From JAVVHH01 sp965199585 (GTDB taxonomy: Bacteria > Pseudomonadota > Alphaproteobacteria > Acetobacterales > Acetobacteraceae): a stretch of DNA of 64,000 nucleotides. The stretch spans positions 2,852,001 through 2,916,000 of the forward strand of contig CBDASI010000002.1 of assembly GCA_965199585.1 (NCBI GenBank), read 5' to 3'. The notes under the pieces were generated by a model, which did no database searches, was not told the DNA's origin, and worked only from the letters and a program-made list of their open reading frames with translations. A program made the translations under genes and the position numbers. This document shows, piece after piece, positions 36,512 to 44,991 of this stretch; the stretch's first letter is position 1, and each line of letters opens with the position of its first letter.

Positions 36512-37899
36512 TGTCCGTCCAAATCCTGATGCCCGCCCTCTCGCCCACCATGACCGAGGGCAAGCTGGCCAAGTGGCTCAAGAAAGCCGGCGACGAGATC
36601 AAGTCCGGTGACGTCATCGCCGAGATCGAGACCGACAAGGCCACCATGGAGGTCGAAGCCGTCGATGAAGGCATCCTCGGCAAGATCCTCATCGAGGAAG
36701 GCACCGAAGGCGTCGCCGTCAACACGCCGATCGCCGAGATGAAAGGCGAGGGGGGTGAGCAATCACCCGCTGCCAGCCCCGTCGCCGTCCCCGCAGCCGC
36801 ATCGCTCCCTGACGCCTCGCCGACCGTGAAGGCGCAAGCCATGCCGGGCTCCACCGCCCAAGCCGCCCCGCCCGCGCCGACCGCCCCGCTTGCCCAGCCC
36901 GCGCCGGAGAAGGATTGGGGCCCGACCAAGCCCACCACCGTCCGCGAAGCCCTCCGCGACGCCATGGCCCTCGAGCTTCGCGCCGACGACCGCGTCTTCC
37001 TCCTCGGCGAGGAAGTCGCCCAGTATCAGGGCGCTTACAAGATCAGCCAGGGCCTGCTCGAGGAGTTCGGCCCCCGCCGCATCATCGACACCCCCATCAC
37101 CGAACACGGTTTCACCGGCATGGCCGTCGGCGCCGCCATGGACGGCCTCAAGCCCATCGTCGAGTTCATGACCTTCAACTTCGCCATGCAGGCGATCGAC
37201 CAGATCATCAACTCCGCCGCCAAGACCCTCTATATGTCCGGCGGCCAGATGGGCTGCCCCATCGTCTTCCGCGGGCCCAACGGCGCCGCTTCCCGCGTCG
37301 GCGCCCAGCACAGCCAGGACTACGCCTCCTGGTACGCCCACTGCCCCGGCCTCCTCGTCCTCGCCCCCTACAGCGCCGCCGACGCCAAGGGTCTGCTCCG
37401 CGCCGCCATCCAGAACCCCAACCCGGTCATCTTCCTCGAGAACGAGATCCTCTACGGCCAGACCTTCGACGTCCCAACCGACGAGGATTTCATCCTCCCC
37501 ATCGGCAAGGCCAAAATCGAGCGCTCCGGCACCCACGTCACCCTGGTCGCCTACTCCATCATGGTCGGCGTCGCCCTCAAGGCCGCCGAGACCCTCGCCG
37601 CCGAAGGCATCGAGTGCGAGGTCATCAACCTCCGCACCATCCGCCCGATGGACACCGACACCATCGTCGAGAGCGTCAAGAAGACCAACCGCATCGTCAC
37701 CATCGAGGAAGGCTGGCCCTACGCCGGCATCGGCGCCGAGATCAACATGCAGATTCTCGAACGCTGCTTCGATGACCTGGACGCCCCGCCCACCCGCGTC
37801 ACCGGCCTCGACGTTCCCTTGCCCTACGCCGCCAACCTGGAAAAGCTGGCGCTACCCCAGCCCGACTGGGTCGTCCAAGCCGTCAAGAAGCTCTTCTAA
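36511..37899 (+). CDS. pdhB: Pyruvate dehydrogenase E1 component, beta subunit, with lipoyl domain
   Basis: A 462-residue E1 beta subunit. Residues 1-80 are a lipoyl domain (E-T-D-K-A-T-M-E-V, lipoylated Lys near 44), then a 60-residue Ala/Pro linker, then the transketolase-like E1beta (G-E-E-V-A-Q-Y-Q-G-A-Y-K; H-S-Q-D-Y). The lipoyl fusion is typical of alphaproteobacteria and here the domain is very similar to that of the next gene. TAATG joins it to pdhA. Confidence 0.96.
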   Translation: MSVQILMPALSPTMTEGKLAKWLKKAGDEIKSGDVIAEIETDKATMEVEAVDEGILGKILIEEGTEGVAVNTPIAEMKGEGGEQSPAASPVAVPAAASLPDASPTVKAQAMPGSTAQAAPPAPTAPLAQPAPEKDWGPTKPTTVREALRDAMALELRADDRVFLLGEEVAQYQGAYKISQGLLEEFGPRRIIDTPITEHGFTGMAVGAAMDGLKPIVEFMTFNFAMQAIDQIINSAAKTLYMSGGQMGCPIVFRGPNGAASRVGAQHSQDYASWYAHCPGLLVLAPYSAADAKGLLRAAIQNPNPVIFLENEILYGQTFDVPTDEDFILPIGKAKIERSGTHVTLVAYSIMVGVALKAAETLAAEGIECEVINLRTIRPMDTDTIVESVKKTNRIVTIEEGWPYAGIGAEINMQILERCFDDLDAPPTRVTGLDVPLPYAANLEKLALPQPDWVVQAVKKLF

Positions 37900-37912
37900 G
37901 GGGAACCCGGCC

Positions 37913-39253
37913 ATGGCCACCAACATCCTCATGCCCGCCCTCTCCCCCACCATGACCGAAGGCACGCTCGCCCGCTGGCTGAAAAAGGAAGGCGAGCCCG
38001 TCAAGGCCGGCGACGTCATCGCCGAGATCGAGACCGACAAGGCCACCATGGAAGTCGAAGCCGTCGACGAAGGCGTTCTAGGAAAGATCCTGGTCCCCGA
38101 CGGCACCGCCAACGTAAAGGTCAACGCCCCCATCGCCGTCCTCATCGAGGATGGGGAATCCGCCGAGGCCGCGCCCCCACCCCCCGCCAAGACCGCCCCC
38201 GCCGCCTCCGACGCCCCCAAGATGGCTCCCGTCGAGACTGCCTCCGGCGGCCCCGCCCCCGTGCACGCCAACGGCCACGACTCCTCGCAATCCCGCATCG
38301 CCATCAGCCCGCTCGCGCGCCGCATGGCCAAGCAATCCAACATCGACATAACCTCACTGAAGGGCTCCGGCCCCAACGGCCGCATCGTCCGCGCCGACGT
38401 CGAGGCCGCCGCCGGCAAGCCCCAACCCGCTGCCGCCGCGCAGCCCACCCCGCAAGCCGCCGCCCCGCAGGCCGCTACTTCCCAGCCCGCCGCTGCCGCC
38501 CCGGCCGCCGCACCGACCGCGCCGCCGGCCCCCAAGCCCGCCGCGCCCATCACCGCCCCCCACACCCTCGTGCCCAACAGCACGATGCGCAAAGTCATCT
38601 CCCGCCGCCTGCTGGAAAGCCACCAGGGCGTCCCCTTCTTCTTCGTCACCCTCGACATGGAGATCGACGCCCTCCTCAAGCTCCGCGCCGACCTCAACGC
38701 CAAGTCCCCCAAGGACGGCAAGGGTGCCTTCAAGCTCTCCGTCAACGACTTGGTCATCAAGGCCGCCGCCGCCACCCTGCGCCGCATCCCCGAGCTGAAC
38801 GCCAGCTACACCGACGACGCCATCGCCATCTACGATGACGTCGACATCTCCGTCGCCGTCTCGCTGCCCACCGGCCTCATCACCCCCATCGTCCGCAACG
38901 CCGACCGCAAAGGCCTGTCCACCATCTCCAACGAGATGAAGGACCTCGGCGCCCGCGCCAAATCCGGCAAGCTGAAGCCCGAGGAGTTCCAGGGCGGCAC
39001 CTTCTCCATCTCCAACCTCGGCATGTTCGGCACCAAGCAGTTCACCGCCATCATCAACCCGCCCCAGGCGGCCATCCTCGCCGTCGGCGCCGGCGACCAG
39101 CGCCCCGTCGTCAAGAACGGCGCCCTCGCCATCGCCACCATCATGACCTGCACCCTCTCCGTCGACCACCGCGTTGCCGACGGCGTGCTCGGTGCCCAAT
39201 GGATGGCCGAATTCAAGAAGCTGATCGAAGACCCCCTGAGCCTAATGCTCTAG
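37913..39253 (+). CDS. aceF: Dihydrolipoyllysine-residue acetyltransferase, E2 of pyruvate dehydrogenase
   Basis: Core acetyltransferase of the complex, 446 residues. Lipoyl domain 1-80, Ala/Pro linker, peripheral subunit-binding domain (I-S-P-L-A-R-R-M-A-K ... G-P-N-G-R-I-V-R-A-D), a second long linker, then the catalytic domain ending in the active-site S-V-D-H-R-V-A-D-G. Start ATG 37913 has a GGGGAACC upstream. The linker is notably Ala/Pro-rich. A type A repeat separates it from lpd. Confidence 0.96.
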   Translation: MATNILMPALSPTMTEGTLARWLKKEGEPVKAGDVIAEIETDKATMEVEAVDEGVLGKILVPDGTANVKVNAPIAVLIEDGESAEAAPPPPAKTAPAASDAPKMAPVETASGGPAPVHANGHDSSQSRIAISPLARRMAKQSNIDITSLKGSGPNGRIVRADVEAAAGKPQPAAAAQPTPQAAAPQAATSQPAAAAPAAAPTAPPAPKPAAPITAPHTLVPNSTMRKVISRRLLESHQGVPFFFVTLDMEIDALLKLRADLNAKSPKDGKGAFKLSVNDLVIKAAAATLRRIPELNASYTDDAIAIYDDVDISVAVSLPTGLITPIVRNADRKGLSTISNEMKDLGARAKSGKLKPEEFQGGTFSISNLGMFGTKQFTAIINPPQAAILAVGAGDQRPVVKNGALAIATIMTCTLSVDHRVADGVLGAQWMAEFKKLIEDPLSLML

Positions 39254-39267
39254 CCCGACCCTCCTTC

Positions 39268-39302
39268 GTCATTGCGAGGCGCGCAGCGCCGCGGCAATCC
39301 AG
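39268..39302. repeat. Dispersed intergenic repeat, type A, copy 5
   Basis: A 35-bp unit nearly identical to copy 4 (differs at the hairpin loop), inside the pdh operon between aceF and lpd. Confidence 0.8.
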
Positions 39303-39355
39303 AACCACAAGCCGCGCGCCGCCCGCCGAACGCCCGCCAAAAAGGACCCCCGCCC

Positions 39356-40753
39356 ATGGACACCCAATTCGACCTCATCGTCCTCGGCGGTGGACCCGGC
39401 GGTTACGTCGCCGCCATCCGCGCCGCCCAACTCGGCATGAAAGCCGCGGTCGTCGAACGCGAAAACCTCGGCGGCATCTGCCTGAACTGGGGCTGCATCC
39501 CCACCAAGGCCCTCCTGCGCTCCTCCGAGATTAATCACCTCCTCCACAACATGGAAGAATTCGGCTTCACCGCCGACAACATCCGCTTCGACCTCCAAAA
39601 GGTCGTCAAGCGCAGCCGCGGCGTCGCCAAGCAGCTCTCGTCGGGCGTCTCCCACCTGATGAAGAAGAACAAGATCGCCGTCTTCACTGGCCACGGCAAA
39701 CTAGCCGGCCCCCAGACCCTCGAAGTCACCCAGGACGGCAAGCCCGCCCAGAAACTCACCGCCCCCCACATCATCCTGGCCACCGGCGCCCGCGCCCGCC
39801 AGCTCCCCGGCCTCGAGGCCGACGGCAAGCTGATCTGGACCTACCGCGAGGCCATGGTCCCCACCGCCATGCCGAAATCCCTCCTGGTCATCGGCTCCGG
39901 CGCCATCGGCATCGAATTCGCCAGCTTCTACCGCAACATGGGCGCCGAAGTGACCGTGGTCGAAGTCATGGACCGCATCCTCCCCGTCGAGGACGAGGAG
40001 ATTTCTACATTTGCCCGCAAGGCCTTCGAAAAGCAGGGCATCAAGATCATGACCGGCGCCAAGGTCACCCAAGCCAAGAAGAACGCCGACAGCGTTACTT
40101 GCACGATCGAAACCGACGGCAAGACCCAGGACATCACCGCCGACCGCGTCATCTCCGCCATCGGCATCGTCGGCAACGTCGAAAACCTCGGCCTGGAAAA
40201 CACCAAGGTGGAAGTAAACCGCACCCACGTCGAGATCGACCAATGGTGCCGCACCGGCGAGCCCGGCGTCTACGCCATCGGCGACCTCACCGGCGCCCCC
40301 TGGCTCGCCCACAAAGCCAGCCACGAAGGCGTCATCTGCGTCGAAGCCATCGCCAAACTGAACGACGTCCATCCGTTGGACGCCGGCAACATCCCCGGCT
40401 GCACTTACAGCCGCCCCCAGATCGCCAGCGTCGGCCTGACCGAAGCCAAAGCCAAAGCCGCCGGCCACAAGATCCGCGTCGGCCGCTTCCCCTTCATCGG
40501 CAACGGCAAAGCCATCGCCATGGGCGAACCCGAAGGCCTGGTAAAGACCATCTTCGACGAAACCACCGGCGAACTCCTCGGCGCCCACATGATCGGCGCC
40601 GAAGTCACCGAAATGATTCAGGGTTACACGATTGCTCGCACGCTAGAGACGACTGAGACAGACTTAATGCACACGGTTTTCCCGCATCCGACAGTGAGCG
40701 AGACGATGCATGAAGCCGTCCTAGGTGCTTACGGCCGCGCAATCCATTTTTGA
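39356..40753 (+). CDS. lpdA: Dihydrolipoyl dehydrogenase, E3
   Basis: FAD enzyme that reoxidises dihydrolipoamide, 465 residues. FAD loop G-G-G-P-G-G-Y-V-A-A, redox disulfide G-G-I-C-L-N-W-G-C-I-P-T-K, NAD loop G-S-G-A-I-G-I-E-F and C-terminal H-P-T-V-S-E-T with the active His-Glu pair. The last 46 codons (from about 40616) have A/T in 20 third positions, whereas the preceding codons are almost all C/G: the 3' end seems to come from another source, next to the low-GC island. Confidence 0.95.
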   Translation: MDTQFDLIVLGGGPGGYVAAIRAAQLGMKAAVVERENLGGICLNWGCIPTKALLRSSEINHLLHNMEEFGFTADNIRFDLQKVVKRSRGVAKQLSSGVSHLMKKNKIAVFTGHGKLAGPQTLEVTQDGKPAQKLTAPHIILATGARARQLPGLEADGKLIWTYREAMVPTAMPKSLLVIGSGAIGIEFASFYRNMGAEVTVVEVMDRILPVEDEEISTFARKAFEKQGIKIMTGAKVTQAKKNADSVTCTIETDGKTQDITADRVISAIGIVGNVENLGLENTKVEVNRTHVEIDQWCRTGEPGVYAIGDLTGAPWLAHKASHEGVICVEAIAKLNDVHPLDAGNIPGCTYSRPQIASVGLTEAKAKAAGHKIRVGRFPFIGNGKAIAMGEPEGLVKTIFDETTGELLGAHMIGAEVTEMIQGYTIARTLETTETDLMHTVFPHPTVSETMHEAVLGAYGRAIHF

Positions 40754-40905
40754 TCGAGGTATTTGTCTACATTTAGTGTTAGCGAAACAGGTTGGTTTGC
40801 TACTTATATTTGGAACCAACCTGAATAGCAAAGCTAAATATTCTTCCGATACAATACTGTGTGATATATATTGACGGTTGGATAAGTTAAGATAATACAA
40901 TCTAG

Positions 40906-41487
40906 CTACCCCATTTGCCGAAACCAATCTCGCAAACTGAGATGAAGACGAAGAACCTCATCCTCCGCAAGAGCTTTGCAGTGTGCGATTGGGGCTCGCA
41001 ACGTATTTAGATTTCCAAGAATACGTTCGACAGCGCGGATATCAGTAAACATATCCCCAAATATCGCCCAGTTTGCTTTTAATATTTCGCCTAATTCACC
41101 AAAATTACTGTAATCAATTAGCTCGTTTGACCGAGGTGTTATACCTGTTCCCTTTTCACGCTTTCGGTTACCTTCAGCGTTCTTTCGGACTAACTCAGGA
41201 ACAGCTATATCCCACCAGTTCTGACCGTTTACTTCCTCCAATCTTTTAACTATCAGTTCTCTTATTGAGTTTTCCAAACAGTAGAAAATTGCGTAATGTG
41301 CAGCCATTGAGGTTGCCTCTGCGCGCAAGCGTTCTTGAAACTGAGGAAAATATGCAATTTCCTCCTGACTTTTTAGTTTTCGATGTGGTCTTAACTCAAT
41401 ATCAAGTTTATCCTCAATACTCTTTATCTCTGACTCAATAAGGAGATTATCAAGACCAAATAGTTTGATTGCTTCAATATCTCTCAC
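40906..41487 (-). CDS. HEPN-domain protein (Swt1-like)
   Basis: A 193-residue helical protein of low GC. Near the C-terminus (residues 164-169) is R-A-P-I-A-H, the R-x4-H motif of HEPN RNases, preceded by N-W-A-I-F-G-D-M-F and the W-W-D-I-A-V-P segment as in Swt1-type HEPN domains. The ATG overlaps the stop of the DUF5343 gene (ATGA), so it belongs to that operon and was probably translated with it. It might be an RNase effector of a defence or toxin system; this is inference. With its upstream gene broken, expression may be lost. Confidence 0.75.
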   Translation of the reverse strand: MRDIEAIKLFGLDNLLIESEIKSIEDKLDIELRPHRKLKSQEEIAYFPQFQERLRAEATSMAAHYAIFYCLENSIRELIVKRLEEVNGQNWWDIAVPELVRKNAEGNRKREKGTGITPRSNELIDYSNFGELGEILKANWAIFGDMFTDIRAVERILGNLNTLRAPIAHCKALAEDEVLRLHLSLRDWFRQMG

Positions 41488-41728
41488 TTACGCACCAGTA
41501 GATTTTCTTTAAGAGCTTTAAAAATGGCATTAAAGACATCTGGATTTGTTGTTTCAGGCAAATTTAAGTTGATCGTATAAGATACTGCAAAACTTACTTC
41601 TTCATTTTTGTCCAAATTGCTATTTGAATTCCGATCTTCTGACGACTGATTAAATGCCTCGTTAGAACGAACAACTGCAACCTGTTCCATATCAGGTTTT
41701 GTATCAAAATCTGCTAATTCTTTGAGCG
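41484..41728 (-). pseudogene. DUF5343 gene, 3' fragment separated by an IS
   Basis: This is the C-terminal third of the DUF5343 gene; the 5' part is at 43837-44236. If the IS and one target copy are removed, the reading frame continues without break (T-V-A-T-F-C joined to A-L-K-E-L-A-D-F-D) and gives a 214-residue protein. The end P-E-T-T-N-P-D-V-F-N-A-I-F-K-A-L-K is the conserved DUF5343 C-terminus. The piece has its own ATG at 41690, but probably no promoter except from the element. Confidence 0.85.
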
Positions 41729-41736
41729 CACAAAAG
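41729..41736. repeat. Target-site duplication, left copy
   Basis: CACAAAAG, identical to 43837-43844 on the other side of the IS. Eight bases is the usual duplication length of IS66-family elements. Confidence 0.9.
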
Positions 41737-41802
41737 GTAATTGCTCACCCGTATAACGACGTCCCTTGACACGGTCACGGCGGGGTCGATTCACGGGCAT
41801 GC

Positions 41803-43158
41803 GTGGACCGCGTCGACCTTCGCACCGTTTCCCGCGACGACCTGATCGCCCTGATCGAAGCGCAAGCGCAGCAGATCGCGGCGTTGACCGCGCGCATCGC
41901 CGAGTTGGAAAGCAGGCTCGTCGCCCCGCCCAAGACCCCGGACAACTCCAGCCTGCCGCCCTCGAAGGGTCACAAATCAAACCTGCCACAGCCCGGCAAG
42001 AAAAAGCCCCGCCCGAGCCGTCCCGGCGTAGCCCGCGCTCTGGCCGAGCACCCGGACACGGTCATCGAGGCCACGCTCGCCGCCTGCCCGCATTGCGATC
42101 ATGCGCTCGGGCCAGCCGACATCACCGGCACCCACGCCTACGACCACGTCGATCTCCCGTCGATCCGCCCGATCATCACCCGCATCAACCGCTATGGCGG
42201 CATCTGTCCGTGCTGCCGCAAGCCCGTGTCTGCGCCAGCCCCCGAAGGATTCGAGCCCGGCTCGCCATTCGGACCCGGTATCGAGGCGCTGATCATCCAT
42301 CTGCGCGTCACCCAGGCGATCAGTTTCGAGCGCCTCTCCCGGCTGATGAGCGAGGTGTTCGGCCTGTCCATCAGCGAAGGCGCTATCGCCAACATCCTCG
42401 CCCGCGCCACAACGGCGCTGGTGGCCGCCTCGGCGACGATTGCCGCCGCGGTGCGCGCGAGCCGGGTCGTGGGCTCCGACGAAACCTCCGCGCGCGTCCG
42501 CGGCAAGACCTGGTGGCAGTGGGTGCTGCTGAGTTCGACTGCGATCTGCCACATCATCGCCGACACGCGCGCGGCAACAGTAGTGACCACGTTCCTGCAG
42601 GGCATTCAGCCCGAGATTTGGGTGGCAGATCGCTACGGCGGCCAATTGGGCCATGGCGCGGTGCGGCAAATGTGCCTGGCCCATCTGCTCCGCGATACGA
42701 AATACGCCATCGAGGCTGGTGACGCGGTGTTCGCGCCGACGTTCAAGCGGGTTCTGTTGCGCGCGGTTGCGATCGGCAAAAGGCGCGAGGCGCTCAAGGA
42801 CAGCACGCTTGCGCACTACCGCGCGGATTTGGACCGGCAGTTGGACAAGCTGCTGTCCGGGCCCGAACCGACGCAGGATTCCGCGCGCCGGCTGTTTCGC
42901 GCGATGCGACGCGATCGGGCCGATCTGTTTCGCTTTGTCACGCGTCGCGACGTGCCCTACACGAACAACGCCTGCGAACGGGCGCTGCGGCCGTCGGTCA
43001 TCTTCCGCAAAGTCACCAACTGCTTCCGCGCCGAGTGGGGAGCGACGGTCTACGCGGCAGCTTGCAGCGTGATCGCGACCGGCCGGCTGCATGGGCTGAC
43101 CGCGCTCGAGGCGGTTCGGGCGGCGCTGGCCGGTGTGCCGATCATGCGATCGGGGTGA
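41803..43158 (+). CDS. IS66-family transposase
   Basis: A DDE transposase of 451 residues. N-terminal leucine-zipper-like helix (L-I-A-L-I-E-A-Q-A-Q-Q-I-A-A-L), then the P-P-S-K-G-H-K segment and a zinc-binding C-P-H-C / C-C-R-K region; catalytic residues lie in G-S-D-E-T (about 224), V-A-D-R-Y-G (about 274) and N-N-A-C-E-R-A-L-R-P (about 389). Length and motifs are complete, so it may be active. Confidence 0.95.
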   Translation: MDRVDLRTVSRDDLIALIEAQAQQIAALTARIAELESRLVAPPKTPDNSSLPPSKGHKSNLPQPGKKKPRPSRPGVARALAEHPDTVIEATLAACPHCDHALGPADITGTHAYDHVDLPSIRPIITRINRYGGICPCCRKPVSAPAPEGFEPGSPFGPGIEALIIHLRVTQAISFERLSRLMSEVFGLSISEGAIANILARATTALVAASATIAAAVRASRVVGSDETSARVRGKTWWQWVLLSSTAICHIIADTRAATVVTTFLQGIQPEIWVADRYGGQLGHGAVRQMCLAHLLRDTKYAIEAGDAVFAPTFKRVLLRAVAIGKRREALKDSTLAHYRADLDRQLDKLLSGPEPTQDSARRLFRAMRRDRADLFRFVTRRDVPYTNNACERALRPSVIFRKVTNCFRAEWGATVYAAACSVIATGRLHGLTALEAVRAALAGVPIMRSG

Positions 43159-43198
43159 TGATAACCGACACTCCACCGACAGCACGGACGCAAAGATC

Positions 43199-43810
43199 AT
43201 GGCCAGGACGAGCGCACCGAAGACGCCAGCCGCGACCAACATTATCCAACTCAAAGTAACGCTTCGCGGCGTGAGGCCGCCGGTTTGGCGCCGGCTGTTG
43301 ATGCCTGGCACGATGACGCTCGGTCAGTTGCACGTCGCGATCCAGGCGGCGATGGGTTGGCACGATTGCCACCTCCACGTCTTCGATATCGGCGGCGAGG
43401 CGTTTGGCGACCGGCGCAGTGTCGACGACGTCGCCGACGAACGGCGTCCGACCCTGAACGGCCTTCTGAGATCCAGCGTAGTTCGTTTTGGCTACACGTA
43501 CGACTTCGGCGATAATTGGGAGCACGCGGTCGCATTCGAAAAGAGCGAGCCCGCGGTCGAGGGGCGATCCTATCCGGCCTGTATCGGCGGAAAGCGCAAC
43601 TGTCCGCCAGAGGATTGCGGGGGTGCCTGGGGCTATGAGCAGCTATTGGCCGTCCTGGCCGACCCCAACCACCCTGAACACGCGGACCAAGTCGATTGGA
43701 TCGGCGAAGGTTTCGACCCGAACGAGTTCAGCAACGAACGTGCCAACGTGGTTCTGGCGGCCCAGTTCGGCGAAAAACAGAGTGCGCGAACCGTGCTACG
43801 CCACCGCTGA
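43199..43810 (+). CDS. Plasmid pRiA4b ORF-3 family protein (IS passenger)
   Basis: A 203-residue protein of the pRiA4b ORF-3-like family, function unknown. I-I-Q-L-K-V-T-L-R-G-V-R-P-P-V-W-R-R at the start and Y-D-F-G-D-N-W-E-H near 100 are diagnostic. It lies within the IS, between transposase and right end, with only 40 bases after the transposase, so it moves with the element. Upstream in-frame codons exist but the ATG at 43199 gives the canonical N-terminus. Confidence 0.85.
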   Translation: MARTSAPKTPAATNIIQLKVTLRGVRPPVWRRLLMPGTMTLGQLHVAIQAAMGWHDCHLHVFDIGGEAFGDRRSVDDVADERRPTLNGLLRSSVVRFGYTYDFGDNWEHAVAFEKSEPAVEGRSYPACIGGKRNCPPEDCGGAWGYEQLLAVLADPNHPEHADQVDWIGEGFDPNEFSNERANVVLAAQFGEKQSARTVLRHR

Positions 43811-43836
43811 CCCGCAAAGGGGACGTGAGCAGTTAC

Positions 43837-43844
43837 CACAAAAG
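43837..43844. repeat. Target-site duplication, right copy
   Basis: CACAAAAG, directly after the right inverted repeat; identical to the left copy. Confidence 0.9.
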
Positions 43845-44236
43845 GTTGCGACCGTGCATTTCGTTGTTGTATCGTCTTTTGAAGCACCGGTTATTTCTGT
43901 TACAAGTCCCGTTAATTTATCTTTTGCAAGGTCCTGGGCATATTCATTTCGCTCGAATATCTCTGGATAGGCCAAACGTATTGCGTTTGCCATTGCTTGG
44001 CCTTGCGTCGAAGCATTTCTAAATTGATCATATAAGCGTGTTGGTGTCCCGTCAGCGGACACAAAGCCCATCCGCTTGAGAAGCGGGATTATAGGGCGAG
44101 CACTGCCTCCGCTGAAACCAAGTTTGGTCTCGAGGAAGTCCAACGTGAACCGTTCAGGGCGTCGAGCTTCCTGAATTTTTGCCAGAATTTTCGGCAGAGC
44201 TCCCGGTGAAGCCATGTAAGGCAGTTTAGTTGCCAT
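43837..44236 (-). pseudogene. DUF5343 gene, 5' fragment separated by an IS
   Basis: The N-terminal two thirds of a DUF5343 protein (ATG at 44236): L-P-Y-M-A-S-P-G-A-L-P-K-I-L, F-L-E-T-K-L-G-F-S-G-G-S-A-R-P, G-T-P-T-R-L-Y-D. After residue 133 the frame enters the IS and stops at 43796 with a 13-residue foreign tail. The remainder is at 41484-41728. Codon use is AT-rich, unlike the chromosome. With the HEPN gene it forms a two-gene unit; its partner role is not known. Confidence 0.88.
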
Positions 44237-44322
44237 TAACTCGATCGCCTCAATACAAGTAACGTATGGAGTTGATCAGCAAAATATTGTCTTGGAAAGA
44301 TCTGTTAACGAACGTAGCAAGC

Positions 44323-44352
44323 GTAGGGCGGAAAAGCGAAGCGTATTCCGCC
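44323..44352. repeat. Palindromic intergenic repeat, type D
   Basis: GGCGGAA and TTCCGCC arms around an AGCGAAGCG centre; begins GTAGGGCGG. Of a form common in proteobacterial intergenic DNA. One copy in this window. Confidence 0.6.
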
Positions 44353-44458
44353 ACCCCGACCACCGCCTTATCTCGCCGCTACACCGCTCAAACGCTGCCA
44401 GTTCGCCCGTCTAATCCCTCGAACCCCACGCACCAAACACCCACCAACAACGACTGCC

Positions 44459-44989
44459 TCAACCAGCCCCGTCAACCACCTCCACCCCCAACCCCAACTC
44501 CAAATAAACCACCCGCTTCCCCACCATAGGCACCCCATCCCCCACCGCCCGAAACCCCAACCCCTCATGCAGCCGCAACGACCCCTCGTTCGCCGGCTCC
44601 ACATTCACCTCGCACACCACCCGCTCATGCCCCGCCGCCCGCGCCCGCGCCATCACCGCCCCATACAGCGCCCGCGCCACCCCGCGCCCCCGCAGCCCGG
44701 CCGACACCACCACCCGATCCACGTAAACGAACCGCCCGAACCGCCCCCGGAACCACTGAAAATTCGGGCTCCCATAATCCGCGTCCTGATCGAACGACAC
44801 CAGCATCGCCCCATCCCCCACGCGCCCCGCCCAGAACGCCCCCGCCACCAACCGCGCCAGCCCCTCCGCCTCCAACCACGACAGCTCGACCGCATGAGCA
44901 TTGTTCAACGCCAGCAACCGCGAGCCCAACGCCCCCGCCAGATCCGCCACCCCCAAATCCACCGGCCGCAGGGCAGGGGCCTCCACCAC
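44459..44989 (-). CDS. GNAT family N-acetyltransferase
   Basis: A 176-residue acetyltransferase of unknown substrate. V-Y-V-D-R-V-V-V-S-A-G-L-R-G-R-G-V-A-R-A-L-Y is the acetyl-CoA loop; E-P-A-N-E-G-S-L-R-L-H-E-G-L-G-F is the late helix. Starts at GTG 44989 (or the next GTG codon), with AAGGA upstream, three bases after the stop of the DUF3455 gene: translational coupling is likely. Confidence 0.83.
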   Translation of the reverse strand: MVEAPALRPVDLGVADLAGALGSRLLALNNAHAVELSWLEAEGLARLVAGAFWAGRVGDGAMLVSFDQDADYGSPNFQWFRGRFGRFVYVDRVVVSAGLRGRGVARALYGAVMARARAAGHERVVCEVNVEPANEGSLRLHEGLGFRAVGDGVPMVGKRVVYLELGLGVEVVDGAG

Positions 44990-44991
44990 CC

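Larger units (their letters stand above)
41737..43836. mobile_element. IS66-family insertion sequence with passenger gene
   Basis: A 2100-bp element. Left end GTAATTGCTCAC, right end GTGAGCAGTTAC: inverted repeats matching in 11 of 12 bases and starting with GTAA as IS66-family ends do. Flanked by CACAAAAG duplications. It carries one DDE transposase and one passenger gene, both plus strand; the tnpA and tnpB accessory genes of classical IS66 are absent, as in the ISBst12 subgroup. It disrupts the DUF5343 gene. GC is higher than the island around it. Confidence 0.92.

Noticed and set aside
44266..44529. Plus-strand frame of 87 codons after the island
   Set aside because: It reads through the type D repeat and then a Pro-rich antisense of the GNAT gene.
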